A DNA stretch of 64,000 nt from Methylibium sp964622685 (GTDB taxonomy: Bacteria; Pseudomonadota; Gammaproteobacteria; Burkholderiales; Burkholderiaceae_C): assembly GCA_964622685.1 (NCBI GenBank), contig CAZUUU010000001.1, positions 4,631 to 68,630 of the forward strand. The letters are read 5' to 3'. Below are positions 24,034-34,937 of the stretch, piece by piece. The first letter of the stretch is position 1; every line of letters starts with the position of its first letter. The position numbers were made by a program, and so were the translations under genes. The notes under the pieces were generated by a model, which was not told the origin of the DNA, did no database searches, and saw nothing but the letters and a program-made list of their open reading frames with translations.

Positions 24034-25416
24034 TCAGCGCGTCTCGCGCCGTTCACCTTCCCAGGGCAGGTGGCGCGTCAGCAGCACGTTGAGCAGGTTG
24101 TCCTGGAAGTTGATGTTGGCGGTCAGGGCCTGGTGGTGCTCGCACAGGAAGAAGGGGTAGGCCACCGGCAGGAAGCTGTCCTCGTGCTGCGGCGCGCTCG
24201 GGTCGAGCGTCTCGCGCGCCAGCAGCGACGGCTTGGTCACGCGGCCGTCGCCGGGCTCGAGCATCAGTTCGTCGTAGGACACACCGGGGCGCCGAGCCGC
24301 GATGTCGGCAGGGGACAGCCGCGTGACGTCGCGTCCGTCGACCCGCTCGACCAGCAACCGTGCCGGCGTCAGGTGGCAGTCGCCGCCGAACAGCACGTAG
24401 CGGATCGGCGACACCGGCTCGGCGACCGACAGCATCCACGCGAAGCGCCGCGCGCGCTCGAGCTGGTGGACGAAGTAGCGGCGCAGCGCGGCCTCGTCGG
24501 CCGGATCGCGGGCCGCGCCCTCGCCGTAGACCGACCAGCGGTGCCGGTGCCAGGTCTCGGCGTCGAACAGGTCGTCGTCCAGCGCACGGCCGTCGGCGCC
24601 GACCAGCCAGCCGGCCAGCGGGTGCGGGAAGAGCTGGTAGCCGCTGGGCATCGTCGCCAGCGTGCGCGACGCGATGCGACCCAGTCCCACGCGCTCGCCG
24701 CTCAGGAAGGCGTGCAGCGAACTGACCGAGCCGAGGTTCGGCGTGCCCAGCAGCACCAGCTTGCGCACCTGGGGCGCACCGGCCATCGTGACCTGCTGGT
24801 GCTCGCCGTCCAGCACGTCGCGCGTGCCGAAGCGCAGGTAGTAGCGGGCGATCAGCCCGCCCATGCTGTGCGCGACCAGGTCGACGCGCAACGCCGGATC
24901 GCCATGATCGCGGCGGATCGCCTCGATCAGCCGGTGCAGCTCGGCGGCGCTCGCGACGTTGTCCTGGCGCCAGTCGTAGTTGAAGACGTAGAGCCGTCGT
25001 TCGCCCTTCTTCGCCGGTGTGCCGACGACGCTGCGCACATAGCCCCCGTGGCGCGTCAGCGTGTCGATGATGGGCCGGTAGAAGTCGCGGCCGAAGGCGC
25101 GCTCGGCGATGTCGTGGGCCTCCAGCCGCGACGGCAGCGGCCGGCCGGTCGCCGCGTCGAAGTCCAGCGCCAGCTCGGGGTAGGACGACAGCAGGATGCG
25201 CCACCAGGGGCCGGGCCAGACCTCGTCGCCGGTCTCGCGGTCACGCAGCCGTGACCCGAACGCGCCGGGGATCAGGATCACCGGCACGGCCTCGGCATCG
25301 TTCATGCCGAACTGGTAGAGGCGCTTCAGGTCGGGCCGCGGGGCGTCGCCGCAGGCGGCGAGCAGCACCGCCAGCAGCGCCGCGCCGACCGCCCTGCGCC
25401 AGCGCAGTCCGTTCAC
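24034..25416 (-). CDS. lipoprotein alpha/beta hydrolase, LCAT-like
   Basis: This 460-residue protein has a lipoprotein signal (AVGAALLAVLLAACG, lipobox LAAC, Cys22). The catalytic domain resembles lecithin:cholesterol acyltransferase or group XV phospholipases: VPVILIPGAFGSRL for the oxyanion hole, NYDWRQDN, nucleophile Ser in AHSMGG, and a C-terminal EHHQALTANINFQDN with the likely base His. It probably acts on lipids at the periplasmic face of a membrane. The start used is GTG. The nearest genes on the same strand are the ABC ATPase (upstream, 22-nt gap) and mtoX (downstream), so it could be the last gene of the transporter operon. Confidence 0.8.
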   Translation of the reverse strand: MNGLRWRRAVGAALLAVLLAACGDAPRPDLKRLYQFGMNDAEAVPVILIPGAFGSRLRDRETGDEVWPGPWWRILLSSYPELALDFDAATGRPLPSRLEAHDIAERAFGRDFYRPIIDTLTRHGGYVRSVVGTPAKKGERRLYVFNYDWRQDNVASAAELHRLIEAIRRDHGDPALRVDLVAHSMGGLIARYYLRFGTRDVLDGEHQQVTMAGAPQVRKLVLLGTPNLGSVSSLHAFLSGERVGLGRIASRTLATMPSGYQLFPHPLAGWLVGADGRALDDDLFDAETWHRHRWSVYGEGAARDPADEAALRRYFVHQLERARRFAWMLSVAEPVSPIRYVLFGGDCHLTPARLLVERVDGRDVTRLSPADIAARRPGVSYDELMLEPGDGRVTKPSLLARETLDPSAPQHEDSFLPVAYPFFLCEHHQALTANINFQDNLLNVLLTRHLPWEGERRETR

Positions 25417-25438
25417 GCGCGTCCCGGCCGGGCCGCGC

Positions 25439-27168
<1,730 letters not shown>

Positions 27169-27169
<1 letters not shown>

Positions 27170-28224
27170 CACTCGGCTCCGCGAAGCTTGGGGTCCAGCG
27201 CATCGCGCAGCGCATCGGTCATCAGCGAGAAGGCGGTGACGAACAGGGCCATGAAGGCGGTTGCCGCGGCCAGCTGCCACCAGTAGCCGAGGATCAGCTC
27301 GCCCTGCGCCTCGGCCAGCATCGTGCCCCAGCTGACCTGGTCGACCGACACGCCCAGCCCCAGGTAGCTGAGGATGACCTCGGCCTTGATGAACTGCACG
27401 ACGTGGATCGACAGCTGCACCAGCACCACGTGGCTCACGTTCGGCAGGATGTGGCGGAACATGCGCGACACGGCCGATGCGCCGATGGCCTCGGCCGAGC
27501 GCACGTACTCGCGCACCGAGTGCTTGATGAACTCGGCCCGCACCAGCCGGTAGATGCCGGTCCAGCCGGTGAGGCCCAGGATCAGCACCACCGAGAGCAC
27601 GCCGCGCCCCGTGACCGCCGCGAAGGCGAAGATCAGCAGGATGCTGGGGATCGAGGTGAAGACGTTGTAAACCCACTCCAGCGCGTCGCCGACCTTGCCG
27701 CCGAAGAAGCCGCCGAAGGCCCCCAGCAGCGTGCCGATCAGCGTGGCCAGCAGCGCGGCCGAGACGCCGACCAGGATGGAGATCTCGGCGCCCTTGATGG
27801 CCTTGGCCAGCACGTCGCGGCCCAGCCGGTCGGCGCCGAAGGGCAGGGTCTGGGCGCGCGGCTGCTCGGCGGTGGCGTACTTCTTGGCGGCCTCGGCCCA
27901 CTCGGCGTACCTGGGCGCCAGCGGGTCGATGTCGGACAGGTCGATGCGCTGCGTCGTCGAGGCGGTAACGGCCGCCTGCTCCTGCGGCGCGGCCGGGCCG
28001 ACGAAGGTCGGCGGCGCGTTGGGCACGCCGATCTCCTGCTGCCACTGGCTCGCCAGCAGGCCGATGCCGGCCAGCACCACCAGCACCAGGAAGCCCGCGA
28101 CGATGACCAGCGAGACCATGCCGACGCGGTCGCCCTTGAAGCGTCGCCAGGCCGAGGCCCAGACGCCCTCGGAACGCTCGGCCGCCGCCTTGGGCGCCGA
28201 CGAAGAGGGAAGCACGGCGCTCAT
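27169..28224 (-). CDS. ABC transporter permease (YejE-like)
   Basis: This 351-residue inner-membrane permease belongs to the OppC/DppC class. It has an N-terminal OppC_N-type helix (GMVSLVIVAGFLVLVVLAGIG), a large periplasmic segment of about 100 residues, the entry motif PFGADRLGRDVLAKAIKGAEISI, and the coupling-loop region SAEAIGASAVSRMFRHILPN (EAA motif). The ATG overlaps the stop codon of the upstream permease gene by 4 nt (ATGA), and its own stop overlaps the ATPase start. Length and layout match YejE. Confidence 0.92.
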
Positions 28225-29159
28225 TTGAGGACCACCCGGGGGTCGACGATCTTGTAGAGCACGTCGGTCAGCAGGTTGATCACCATCGTCAGCACCGCGA
28301 TGTAGATCGTCACCGCCTGGATGACGGGATAGTCGCTGCGGTTCACTGCCAGCAGCACCTCGCGGCCCAGGCCGGGGATCGAGAAGAAGACCTCGATCAG
28401 GAAGGAGCCGACGAAGATGCCGGGCAGCGACACCGCCACGTTGGTCAGGATCGGGATCAGCGCGTTGCGCAGCACGTGCTTGAGCAGGATGGTGGTCTCG
28501 GTCAGGCCCTTGGCGCGCGCCGTGCGCACGTAGTCCTGGCCGATCTCGTCGAGGAAGAAGCTGCGGTACAGGCGCGTCTGCGGCGCCAGCCCGACCAGCA
28601 CGGCCAGCAGCACCGGCAGCGGTGCGTACTGGACCAGGTTGGTCCACAGGCTGTCGCTCCAGCCCTGCACCGGGAACCAGCCCAGGCGGAAGGCGAAGAC
28701 GTACTGCCCGACGATCACGTAGACCAGGAAGCTGATCGCCAGCGCGACCGTGGTGACGACCATGATCGTGCGGTCGGTCAGCGAGCCGCGCACATAGGCG
28801 ACCGCCAGCGCGAAGGGGATCGCCAGCAGCACCTCGAGCAGCAGGATCGGCACCATCACCGTCAGCGTGGCCGGCAGCCGGGTGGCGAACAGGTTGGCCA
28901 CCGACTCGTTGGTCGCCCAGCTCTTGCCCCAGTCGAAGCTGAGGATCTGCCGCACGAAGATCCACAGCTGCTCGAGCACCGGCCGGTTCAGGCCCAGCTG
29001 CTCGCGGATCGCGTCGATCTGTTCGGGCGTGGCGTTCAGGCCACCGAGGATCTCGGCGGGGTCGCCGCCGAAGAACTTGAAGAGAAAGAACACCAGCAGC
29101 ACGACCCCGGCGAGGGTCGGGATCATTTGCCACAGGCGCCTTGTCAGATAGGCCGCCAT
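28221..29159 (-). CDS. ABC transporter permease (YejB-like)
   Basis: This 312-residue permease is of the OppB/DppB class and is the first gene of the translocator operon. It starts MAAYLTRRLWQMIPTLAGVV, has the periplasmic segment with DPAEILGGLNATPEQIDAIR, and carries the EAA motif in YVRTARAKGLTETTILLKHVLRNALIPI. At 312 residues it is somewhat shorter than E. coli YejB. It is followed by coupled permease and ATPase genes. The promoter region on its 5' side is shared with the divergent binding-protein operon. Confidence 0.92.
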   Translation of the reverse strand: MAAYLTRRLWQMIPTLAGVVLLVFFLFKFFGGDPAEILGGLNATPEQIDAIREQLGLNRPVLEQLWIFVRQILSFDWGKSWATNESVANLFATRLPATLTVMVPILLLEVLLAIPFALAVAYVRGSLTDRTIMVVTTVALAISFLVYVIVGQYVFAFRLGWFPVQGWSDSLWTNLVQYAPLPVLLAVLVGLAPQTRLYRSFFLDEIGQDYVRTARAKGLTETTILLKHVLRNALIPILTNVAVSLPGIFVGSFLIEVFFSIPGLGREVLLAVNRSDYPVIQAVTIYIAVLTMVINLLTDVLYKIVDPRVVLK

Positions 29160-29458
29160 CGTCAGGGGTACTCCAGAAAACCGCGGCAGCCGGATCGCTC
29201 GTGGCGATCGGGCTGCCGTTCTTGTGCAGGCGCGAGTCTAGGGCCTGGGCCGGCGGGCCCCGGCCCGCGTTTGCCCGGAGCCCGCGCCGCGCCCGGGTGC
29301 GGCATGCAACTCGCATGCCGCCCGGCCGTCCAAGCGGGACGCGAAGCCCGCCGATGCGGGTCGGCCGCATGGCTCGCGGCGGTTCCAGGCCCTAGACTTC
29401 GCGCCTTCGGCCGGGCGACGCCGGCCGGCCCGGCCCACGAGGCCCCGAGGAGTTGTCG
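29160..29458. promoter_or_regulatory. divergent promoter region of the peptide transporter operons
   Basis: This 299-nt gap holds no gene. A 14-bp sequence, CCAGGCCCTAGACT, occurs in inverted orientation at 29235-29248 (minus) and 29385-29398 (plus), facing outward; TAGACT fits a -10 box in each, with weak -35 boxes. Between them lie two palindromes: GGCATGC-AACTC-GCATGCC (29301-29319) and ATGCGG-GTCGG-CCGCAT (29354-29370). The arrangement suggests two matched promoters with operators between them, so the permease/ATPase operon and the binding-protein operon could be co-regulated. Confidence 0.5.
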
Positions 29459-31279
29459 ATGTTGCGTTCCGGCCTGATCCTGGCCCTGACCTTGATGATC
29501 GGCGCCGCCGCGCCGGCGCAGACGGCGCCGCCCGCCGCCGAGAAGAAGGTACTGCGCTACGCCTTCCGCGTCGCCGAGACCGGCTTCGACCCGGCCCAGC
29601 TGTCGGACCTGTACTCGGCCACGGTCGCGGCCAACATCTACGACGCGCCGCTGCAGATGTCCTTCCTGGCCCGCCCGGCGCGCCTGCGGCCCAACACCGC
29701 GGCGGCGATGCCGGAGATCTCGGCCGACTTCACCACCTACACGGTCACCATCAAGCCCGGCATCTACTTCGCCGACGACCCGGCGTTCAAGGGCAAGAAG
29801 CGCGAGCTGGTGGCGGCCGACTACGTCTATTCGCTCAAGCGCCACTACGACCCGAGGAACAAGAGCCCGACGCTCTACCAGTACGAGAACGCCAGGATCC
29901 TGGGCCTGAGCGAGCTGCGCCAGGAGGCGCTGAAGAACAAGACGCCGTTCGACTACGACCGCGAGGTCGAGGGCCTGCGCACGCTGGACCGCTACCGCTT
30001 CCAGATCCGGCTGGCCGAGCCGCAGCCGCGCTTCGAGCAGAACCTGGCCGACCCCTCGCGCGCCGGCGCGGTGGCGCGCGAGGTGATCGAGGCCTATGCC
30101 GGCAAGACGATGGAGCACCCGGTCGGCACCGGGCCCTTCCGGCTGGCCGAGTGGCGGCGCGCCTCGAAGATCGTGCTGGAGCGCAACCCGAACTACCGCG
30201 AGGTCTTCTACGACGAGGAGGCGCCGGCCGACGACCCGATCGCGCAGGCGGCGGTGGCGCGGCTCAAGGGCCGCAAGCTGCCGATGGTGGATCGCGTCGA
30301 GGTCGGCATCATCGAGGAGAGCCAGCCGCGCTGGCTGGCCTTCCTGAACCAGGAGCACGACGTCATCGAGGAGGTGCCGCCCGAGTTCTCGGACCTGGTG
30401 ATGCCCAACGCCGAGCTCGCGCCCAACCTGAAGAAGCAGGACATCCTGATGGTGCGCTACCAGCGCTCGGACGTGCACATGACCTACTTCGGCATGGAGC
30501 ACCCGGTGGTCGGCGGCTACACGCCCGAGAAGGTGGCGCTGCGCCGCGCCATCGCGCTGGCGGTCGACGTGGACAAGGAGATCCGGCTGGTGCGCAAGAG
30601 CCAGGCGATCCCGGCCCAGGGGCCGATCGGCCCCGGCACCTTCGGCTACGACCCGGCGCTGCGCAGCGAGATGAGCCAGTACAACCTGTCGCGCGCCAAG
30701 GCGCTGCTGGACCTGTATGGCTATGTCGACAAGGACGGCGACGGCTGGCGCGACCAGCCCGACGGCTCGCCGCTGGAGCTGGAGTACGCCTCCGAGCCCG
30801 ACCAGTTCAAGCGCGCGCTGGCCGAGCAGTGGAAGAAGAACATGGACGCGCTCGGCCTGCGCCTGGTCGTGCGGCTGTCGCAGTGGCCCGAGAACCTGAA
30901 GGCCTCGCGCGCCGGCAAGCTGATGATGTGGATCGTCGGCTGGAGCGTCAGCTCGCCCGACGGCGACGGCTTCCTGCAGCTGGCCTACGGGCCGAACAAG
31001 GGCCAGGCCAACCACGCGCGCTTCAACCTGCCGGCCTTCGACGAGGTCTACCGTCGCCAGAAGCGGCTGCCCGACGGCCCGGAGCGCCAGGCCGCGATGG
31101 ACGAGGCGCAGCGGCTGCTGATCGCCTACATGCCCTACAAGATCCACGTGCACCGCATCTTCACCGACCTGGCCCATCCGTGGGTCGTCGGCTACCACCG
31201 CAACGTCTTCATGCGCGAGTTCTGGCAGTACGTGGACGTCGATCCGGCGGTCGCCGCCGCGCGCCGGAGGCCGGACTGA
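29459..31279 (+). CDS. peptide ABC transporter substrate-binding protein 1
   Basis: This 606-residue exported protein belongs to solute-binding protein family 5 and is close in length to YejA. A leader (LILALTLMIGAAAPAQ) precedes the mature start KVLRYAFRVAETGFDPAQL. It carries PEISADFTTYTVTIKPGIYF, HPVGTGPFRLAEW and the acidic loop DKDGDGWRDQPDG, a family feature that may bind calcium. ATG at 29459 has the GAGGAG site at good spacing; an in-frame TTG lies two codons earlier. The stop overlaps the start of the second paralogue. It probably binds peptides or peptide-like compounds. Confidence 0.92.
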   Translation: MLRSGLILALTLMIGAAAPAQTAPPAAEKKVLRYAFRVAETGFDPAQLSDLYSATVAANIYDAPLQMSFLARPARLRPNTAAAMPEISADFTTYTVTIKPGIYFADDPAFKGKKRELVAADYVYSLKRHYDPRNKSPTLYQYENARILGLSELRQEALKNKTPFDYDREVEGLRTLDRYRFQIRLAEPQPRFEQNLADPSRAGAVAREVIEAYAGKTMEHPVGTGPFRLAEWRRASKIVLERNPNYREVFYDEEAPADDPIAQAAVARLKGRKLPMVDRVEVGIIEESQPRWLAFLNQEHDVIEEVPPEFSDLVMPNAELAPNLKKQDILMVRYQRSDVHMTYFGMEHPVVGGYTPEKVALRRAIALAVDVDKEIRLVRKSQAIPAQGPIGPGTFGYDPALRSEMSQYNLSRAKALLDLYGYVDKDGDGWRDQPDGSPLELEYASEPDQFKRALAEQWKKNMDALGLRLVVRLSQWPENLKASRAGKLMMWIVGWSVSSPDGDGFLQLAYGPNKGQANHARFNLPAFDEVYRRQKRLPDGPERQAAMDEAQRLLIAYMPYKIHVHRIFTDLAHPWVVGYHRNVFMREFWQYVDVDPAVAAARRRPD

Positions 31280-33087
31280 TGACACCGATCGCACGGCTGG
31301 CCGCCGCGGCCTTCGCCCTCTCCGTCGGCATAGCCGGCGCCGCCCCGCCCGAGGCCGGCGGACCGAAGGTGCTGCGCTATGCCTTCCGCATCGCCGAGAC
31401 GGGCTTCGATCCGCCGCAGATCTCGGACCTGTATTCGCGCACCATCGCCGCCAACATCTTCGAGGCGCCGCTGCAGTACGAATTCCTGGCCCGTCCGGTG
31501 CGGGCACGGCCCAACACCGCGGCGGCGATGCCGGAGATCTCGGCCGACTACAAGACCTTCACCTTCACGATCCGCCCCGGCATCTACTTCGCCGACGACC
31601 CGGCCTTCAAGGGCGTGAAGCGCGAGCTGGTGGCGCAGGACTACGTCTATGCCATCAAGCGCCACTACGACCCCAAGAACAAGAGCGCCAACCTCTACGG
31701 CTTCGAGAACGCCAATCTGCTGGGCCTGGGCGAGCTGCGCAAGGAAGCGCTGAAGACCGGCAAGCCCTTCGACTACGACCGCGAGGTCGAGGGCCTGCGG
31801 GCGCTGGACCGCTACCGCTTCCAGATCCGCATCGGCAACGCCGATCCGCGCTTCATCAACGACCTGACCGACGCCTCGGTGGTCGGCGCGGTCGCGCGCG
31901 AGGTGGTCGAGTACTACGGCGACAAGATCATGGAGCACCCGGTCGGCACCGGGCCGTTCCGGCTGGTCGAGTGGCGGCGTGCCTCGAAGATGGTGCTGGA
32001 GCGCAATCCGAACTACCGCGACGAGTTCTACGACGAGGAGGCGCCGGCCGATGACCCGATCGCGCAGGCCGCGGCGACACGGCTCAAGGGCCGCAAGCTG
32101 CCGATGGTCGACCGCGTCGAGGTCAGCATCATCGACGAGAACCAGCCGCGCTGGCTGGCCTTCCTGAACGGCGAGCAGGACCTGGTGGAGGAGGTGCCGC
32201 CCGAGTACGCCGACCTCGTGATGCCCAACGCCCGGCTCGCGCCCAACCTGACGAAGCGCGGCATCCAGATGGTCCGCTACCAGCGCGCCGACGTGTCGGT
32301 CTCCTACTTCGGCATGGAGAACCCGGTGGTCGGCGGCTACACGCCCGAGAAGGTGGCGTTGCGCCGCGCCATCGCGCTGGCGGTCGACGTCGACAAGGAG
32401 ATCCGGCTGGTGCGCAAGGGCCAGGCGATCCCGGCCCAGGGCCCGATCGGCCCCGGCACCTGGGGCTACAACACGGCGCTCAAGACCGAGATGAGCGAGT
32501 TCAGCATCGCCCGCGCCAAGGCCCTGCTCGACCTCTACGGCTACGTCGACCGGGACGGCGACGGCTGGCGCGACCAGCCCGACGGCCAGCCGCTGATGCT
32601 GGAGTACGCGACCCAGCCCGACCAGTACAACCGCGCGCTGTCCGAGCAGTGGAAGAAGAACATGGACGCGATCGGCCTGCGCATGGACTTCCGCATCGCC
32701 AAGTGGCCCGAGAACCTGAAGGCCTCGCGCAGCGGCAAGCTGATGATGTGGGGTGTGGGCTGGAGCGCCGGCCCCGACGGCGAAGGCTTCCTCGAACTGG
32801 GCTACGGGCCCAACAAGGGCCAGGCCAACCACGCGCGCTTCGACCTGCCGGCCTTCAATGCCGCCTACGACCGGCAGAAGATGCTGCCCAACGGCCCCGA
32901 GCGCCAGGCCGCGATGGACGAGGCGCAGAAGCTGATGGTCACCTACATGCCCTACAAGGTCCACGTGCACCGCATCTACACCGACCTGGCGCAGCCCTGG
33001 GTCGTCGGCTACCACCGCAACGTCTTCCTGCGCGAATTCTGGAAGTTCGTCGACATCGACCCGGCGCTGCGGCCGGCCGCGCGCTGA
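31279..33087 (+). CDS. peptide ABC transporter substrate-binding protein 2
   Basis: This 602-residue family 5 solute-binding protein is the closest paralogue of the preceding gene; long stretches such as GGYTPEKVALRRAIALAVDV are the same in both. A leader ends near AGIAGAA. The central acidic loop DRDGDGWRDQPDG is kept. The ATG overlaps the previous stop by one base (TGATG), and the same arrangement joins it to the third paralogue, so all three are one transcript with translational coupling. Differences from copy 1 lie mainly in the N-terminal lobe, consistent with changed ligand preference. Confidence 0.92.
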   Translation: MTPIARLAAAAFALSVGIAGAAPPEAGGPKVLRYAFRIAETGFDPPQISDLYSRTIAANIFEAPLQYEFLARPVRARPNTAAAMPEISADYKTFTFTIRPGIYFADDPAFKGVKRELVAQDYVYAIKRHYDPKNKSANLYGFENANLLGLGELRKEALKTGKPFDYDREVEGLRALDRYRFQIRIGNADPRFINDLTDASVVGAVAREVVEYYGDKIMEHPVGTGPFRLVEWRRASKMVLERNPNYRDEFYDEEAPADDPIAQAAATRLKGRKLPMVDRVEVSIIDENQPRWLAFLNGEQDLVEEVPPEYADLVMPNARLAPNLTKRGIQMVRYQRADVSVSYFGMENPVVGGYTPEKVALRRAIALAVDVDKEIRLVRKGQAIPAQGPIGPGTWGYNTALKTEMSEFSIARAKALLDLYGYVDRDGDGWRDQPDGQPLMLEYATQPDQYNRALSEQWKKNMDAIGLRMDFRIAKWPENLKASRSGKLMMWGVGWSAGPDGEGFLELGYGPNKGQANHARFDLPAFNAAYDRQKMLPNGPERQAAMDEAQKLMVTYMPYKVHVHRIYTDLAQPWVVGYHRNVFLREFWKFVDIDPALRPAAR

Positions 33088-34904
33088 TGCGTGCGGCGCG
33101 GCGTTGGGGCGCCGCCTTGCTGGCGCTGCTGGGGGCGCTGGCGGCGCTGACGCCGCCGGCCGTGGCCGCCGATGCGGCCAAGCCCAAGGTGCTGCGCATC
33201 GCCTTCCGCGCCGCCGAGACCGGCTTCGACCCGGCGCTGATCAACGACCTGTACTCGCGCACCGTCACGCCGCACATCTTCGAGGGGATGTACACCTATG
33301 ACCCGCTGGCGCGGCCGGCGAAGATCAAGCCGCTGACGGCCGCGGCGATGCCCGAGGTGTCGGCCGACTTCCGCGTCTGGACGATCCGCCTGCGGCCGGG
33401 CATCTACTTCGCCGACGATCCGGCCTTCAAGGGCAAGCGACGCGAACTGGTGGCCGAGGACTACGTCTACACCTTCAAGCGCTTCTTCGACCCGGCGAAC
33501 AAGAGCCCGGTCTATGCGGGTGTCGCCGAGAACCGCATCCTCGGCCTGGACGAGCTGCGCCAGGAAGCCCTGAAGAACAAGACGCCGTTCGACTACGACC
33601 GGCCGGTCGAGGGCCTGAAGGCGCTCGACCGCTACACGCTGCAGTTCCGCCTCGAGTCGCCGCGGCCGCGCTTCCTGTACGGCCTGGCCACCGGTGACCT
33701 GTTCGGCGCGGTGGCGCGCGAGGTCATCGAGCACTACCCCGGCGAGACCATGGCGCATCCGGTCGGCACCGGCCCCTTCGTGCTGAAGCAGTGGCGTCGC
33801 AGCTCGCTGATCGTGCTGGAGCGCAATCCGCAGTTCCGCGAGATGTTCTACGACGCCGAGCCCAACGCCGACGACGCCGACGGCCGGGCGATCCTGGCGC
33901 GCTTCAAGGGCCGGCGGCTGCCGATGGTCGACCGCGTCGAGGTCAGCATCATCGAGGAGCCGCAGCCGCGCTGGCTGGCCTTCCTGAACGACGAGCTCGA
34001 TGCGGTCGAGCTGCCGGAGGACTTCGCCGACCAGGCGATCCCCAACGGCAAGCTCGCGCCCAACCTCGCCAAGCGCGGCATCACGCAGCACAGCATCGTC
34101 TACGCCGACGTGCGCATGACGATGTTCAACATGGAGGACCCCGTCATCGGCGGCTACACGCCCGACAAGGTGGCGCTGCGACGGGCGATCAGCCTGGGCT
34201 TCGACGTCGACCGCGAGATCCGCCTGGTGCGGCGCGGCCAGGCCATCCCGGCCCAGGCCGGCATCATGCCGCACACCTACGGCTACGACCCCAGGCTGCG
34301 CAGCACCAACTCCGAGTACGACCCGGCGCGCGCCAAGGCACTGCTGGACTTGTACGGCTATGTCGACCGGGACGGCGACGGCTGGCGCGAGCAGCCCGAC
34401 GGCTCGCCGCTGGTGCTGGAGTTCTCGACCCAGTCCGACCAGCTGTCGCGCCAGCTCGACGAGACCTGGCAGCACGGCATGCGCGCCATCGGCCTGCGCA
34501 TGACGCTGCGCACACGCCAGTGGCCCGAGAACCTGAAGGCCGCGCGCGCCGGCAAGCTGATGCTGTGGATGGTCGGCCTGAGCGCCGCCTCGCCCGACGG
34601 CCAGCCCTCGTTCCAGCGCCTCTACGGTCCGGCGGCCGGCGGCCAGAACATGGCGCGCTTCAAGTTCGACCGGTTCGACGAGCTCTACCGCCGCAGCAAC
34701 GAGATGCCCGACGGCCCCGAGCGCCTGGCGCTGATGGCCGAGATGAGCAAGATCAACACCGCCTACATGCCCTACAAGTACCACGTGCACCGCATCTACA
34801 CCGACCTGCTGCACAAGCGCCTGGTCGGCTACAAGCGCCCGCTGTTCTGGCAGGAGCTGTGGCACTACGTGGACATCGACGAGAACGATCGCCCGGCGCA
34901 CTGA
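33087..34904 (+). CDS. peptide ABC transporter substrate-binding protein 3
   Basis: This 605-residue family 5 solute-binding protein is the most divergent of the three tandem copies. It has a leader (LLALLGALAALTPPAVAA) and keeps ETGFDPALINDLYSRTV, HPVGTGPFVLKQW and DRDGDGWREQPDG. In the ligand cleft region it differs from copies 1 and 2 (for example NMEDPVIGGYTPDKVALRRA and AGIMPHTYGYDP). Its start shares one base with the stop of copy 2. The acetoacetyl-CoA synthetase gene follows after 33 nt with its own ribosome site, so it may be in the same transcript. Confidence 0.92.
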   Translation: MRAARRWGAALLALLGALAALTPPAVAADAAKPKVLRIAFRAAETGFDPALINDLYSRTVTPHIFEGMYTYDPLARPAKIKPLTAAAMPEVSADFRVWTIRLRPGIYFADDPAFKGKRRELVAEDYVYTFKRFFDPANKSPVYAGVAENRILGLDELRQEALKNKTPFDYDRPVEGLKALDRYTLQFRLESPRPRFLYGLATGDLFGAVAREVIEHYPGETMAHPVGTGPFVLKQWRRSSLIVLERNPQFREMFYDAEPNADDADGRAILARFKGRRLPMVDRVEVSIIEEPQPRWLAFLNDELDAVELPEDFADQAIPNGKLAPNLAKRGITQHSIVYADVRMTMFNMEDPVIGGYTPDKVALRRAISLGFDVDREIRLVRRGQAIPAQAGIMPHTYGYDPRLRSTNSEYDPARAKALLDLYGYVDRDGDGWREQPDGSPLVLEFSTQSDQLSRQLDETWQHGMRAIGLRMTLRTRQWPENLKAARAGKLMLWMVGLSAASPDGQPSFQRLYGPAAGGQNMARFKFDRFDELYRRSNEMPDGPERLALMAEMSKINTAYMPYKYHVHRIYTDLLHKRLVGYKRPLFWQELWHYVDIDENDRPAH

Positions 34905-34937
34905 CCCGCGCCCGCACCCAGCCGAGGAGACCGGCGC

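Noticed and set aside
30700..34400. EF-hand-like acidic loops (DxDGDGW) in the three binding proteins considered as calcium-sensor domains
   Set aside because: The same loop is a regular feature of many family 5 binding proteins, so it is not a separate domain.
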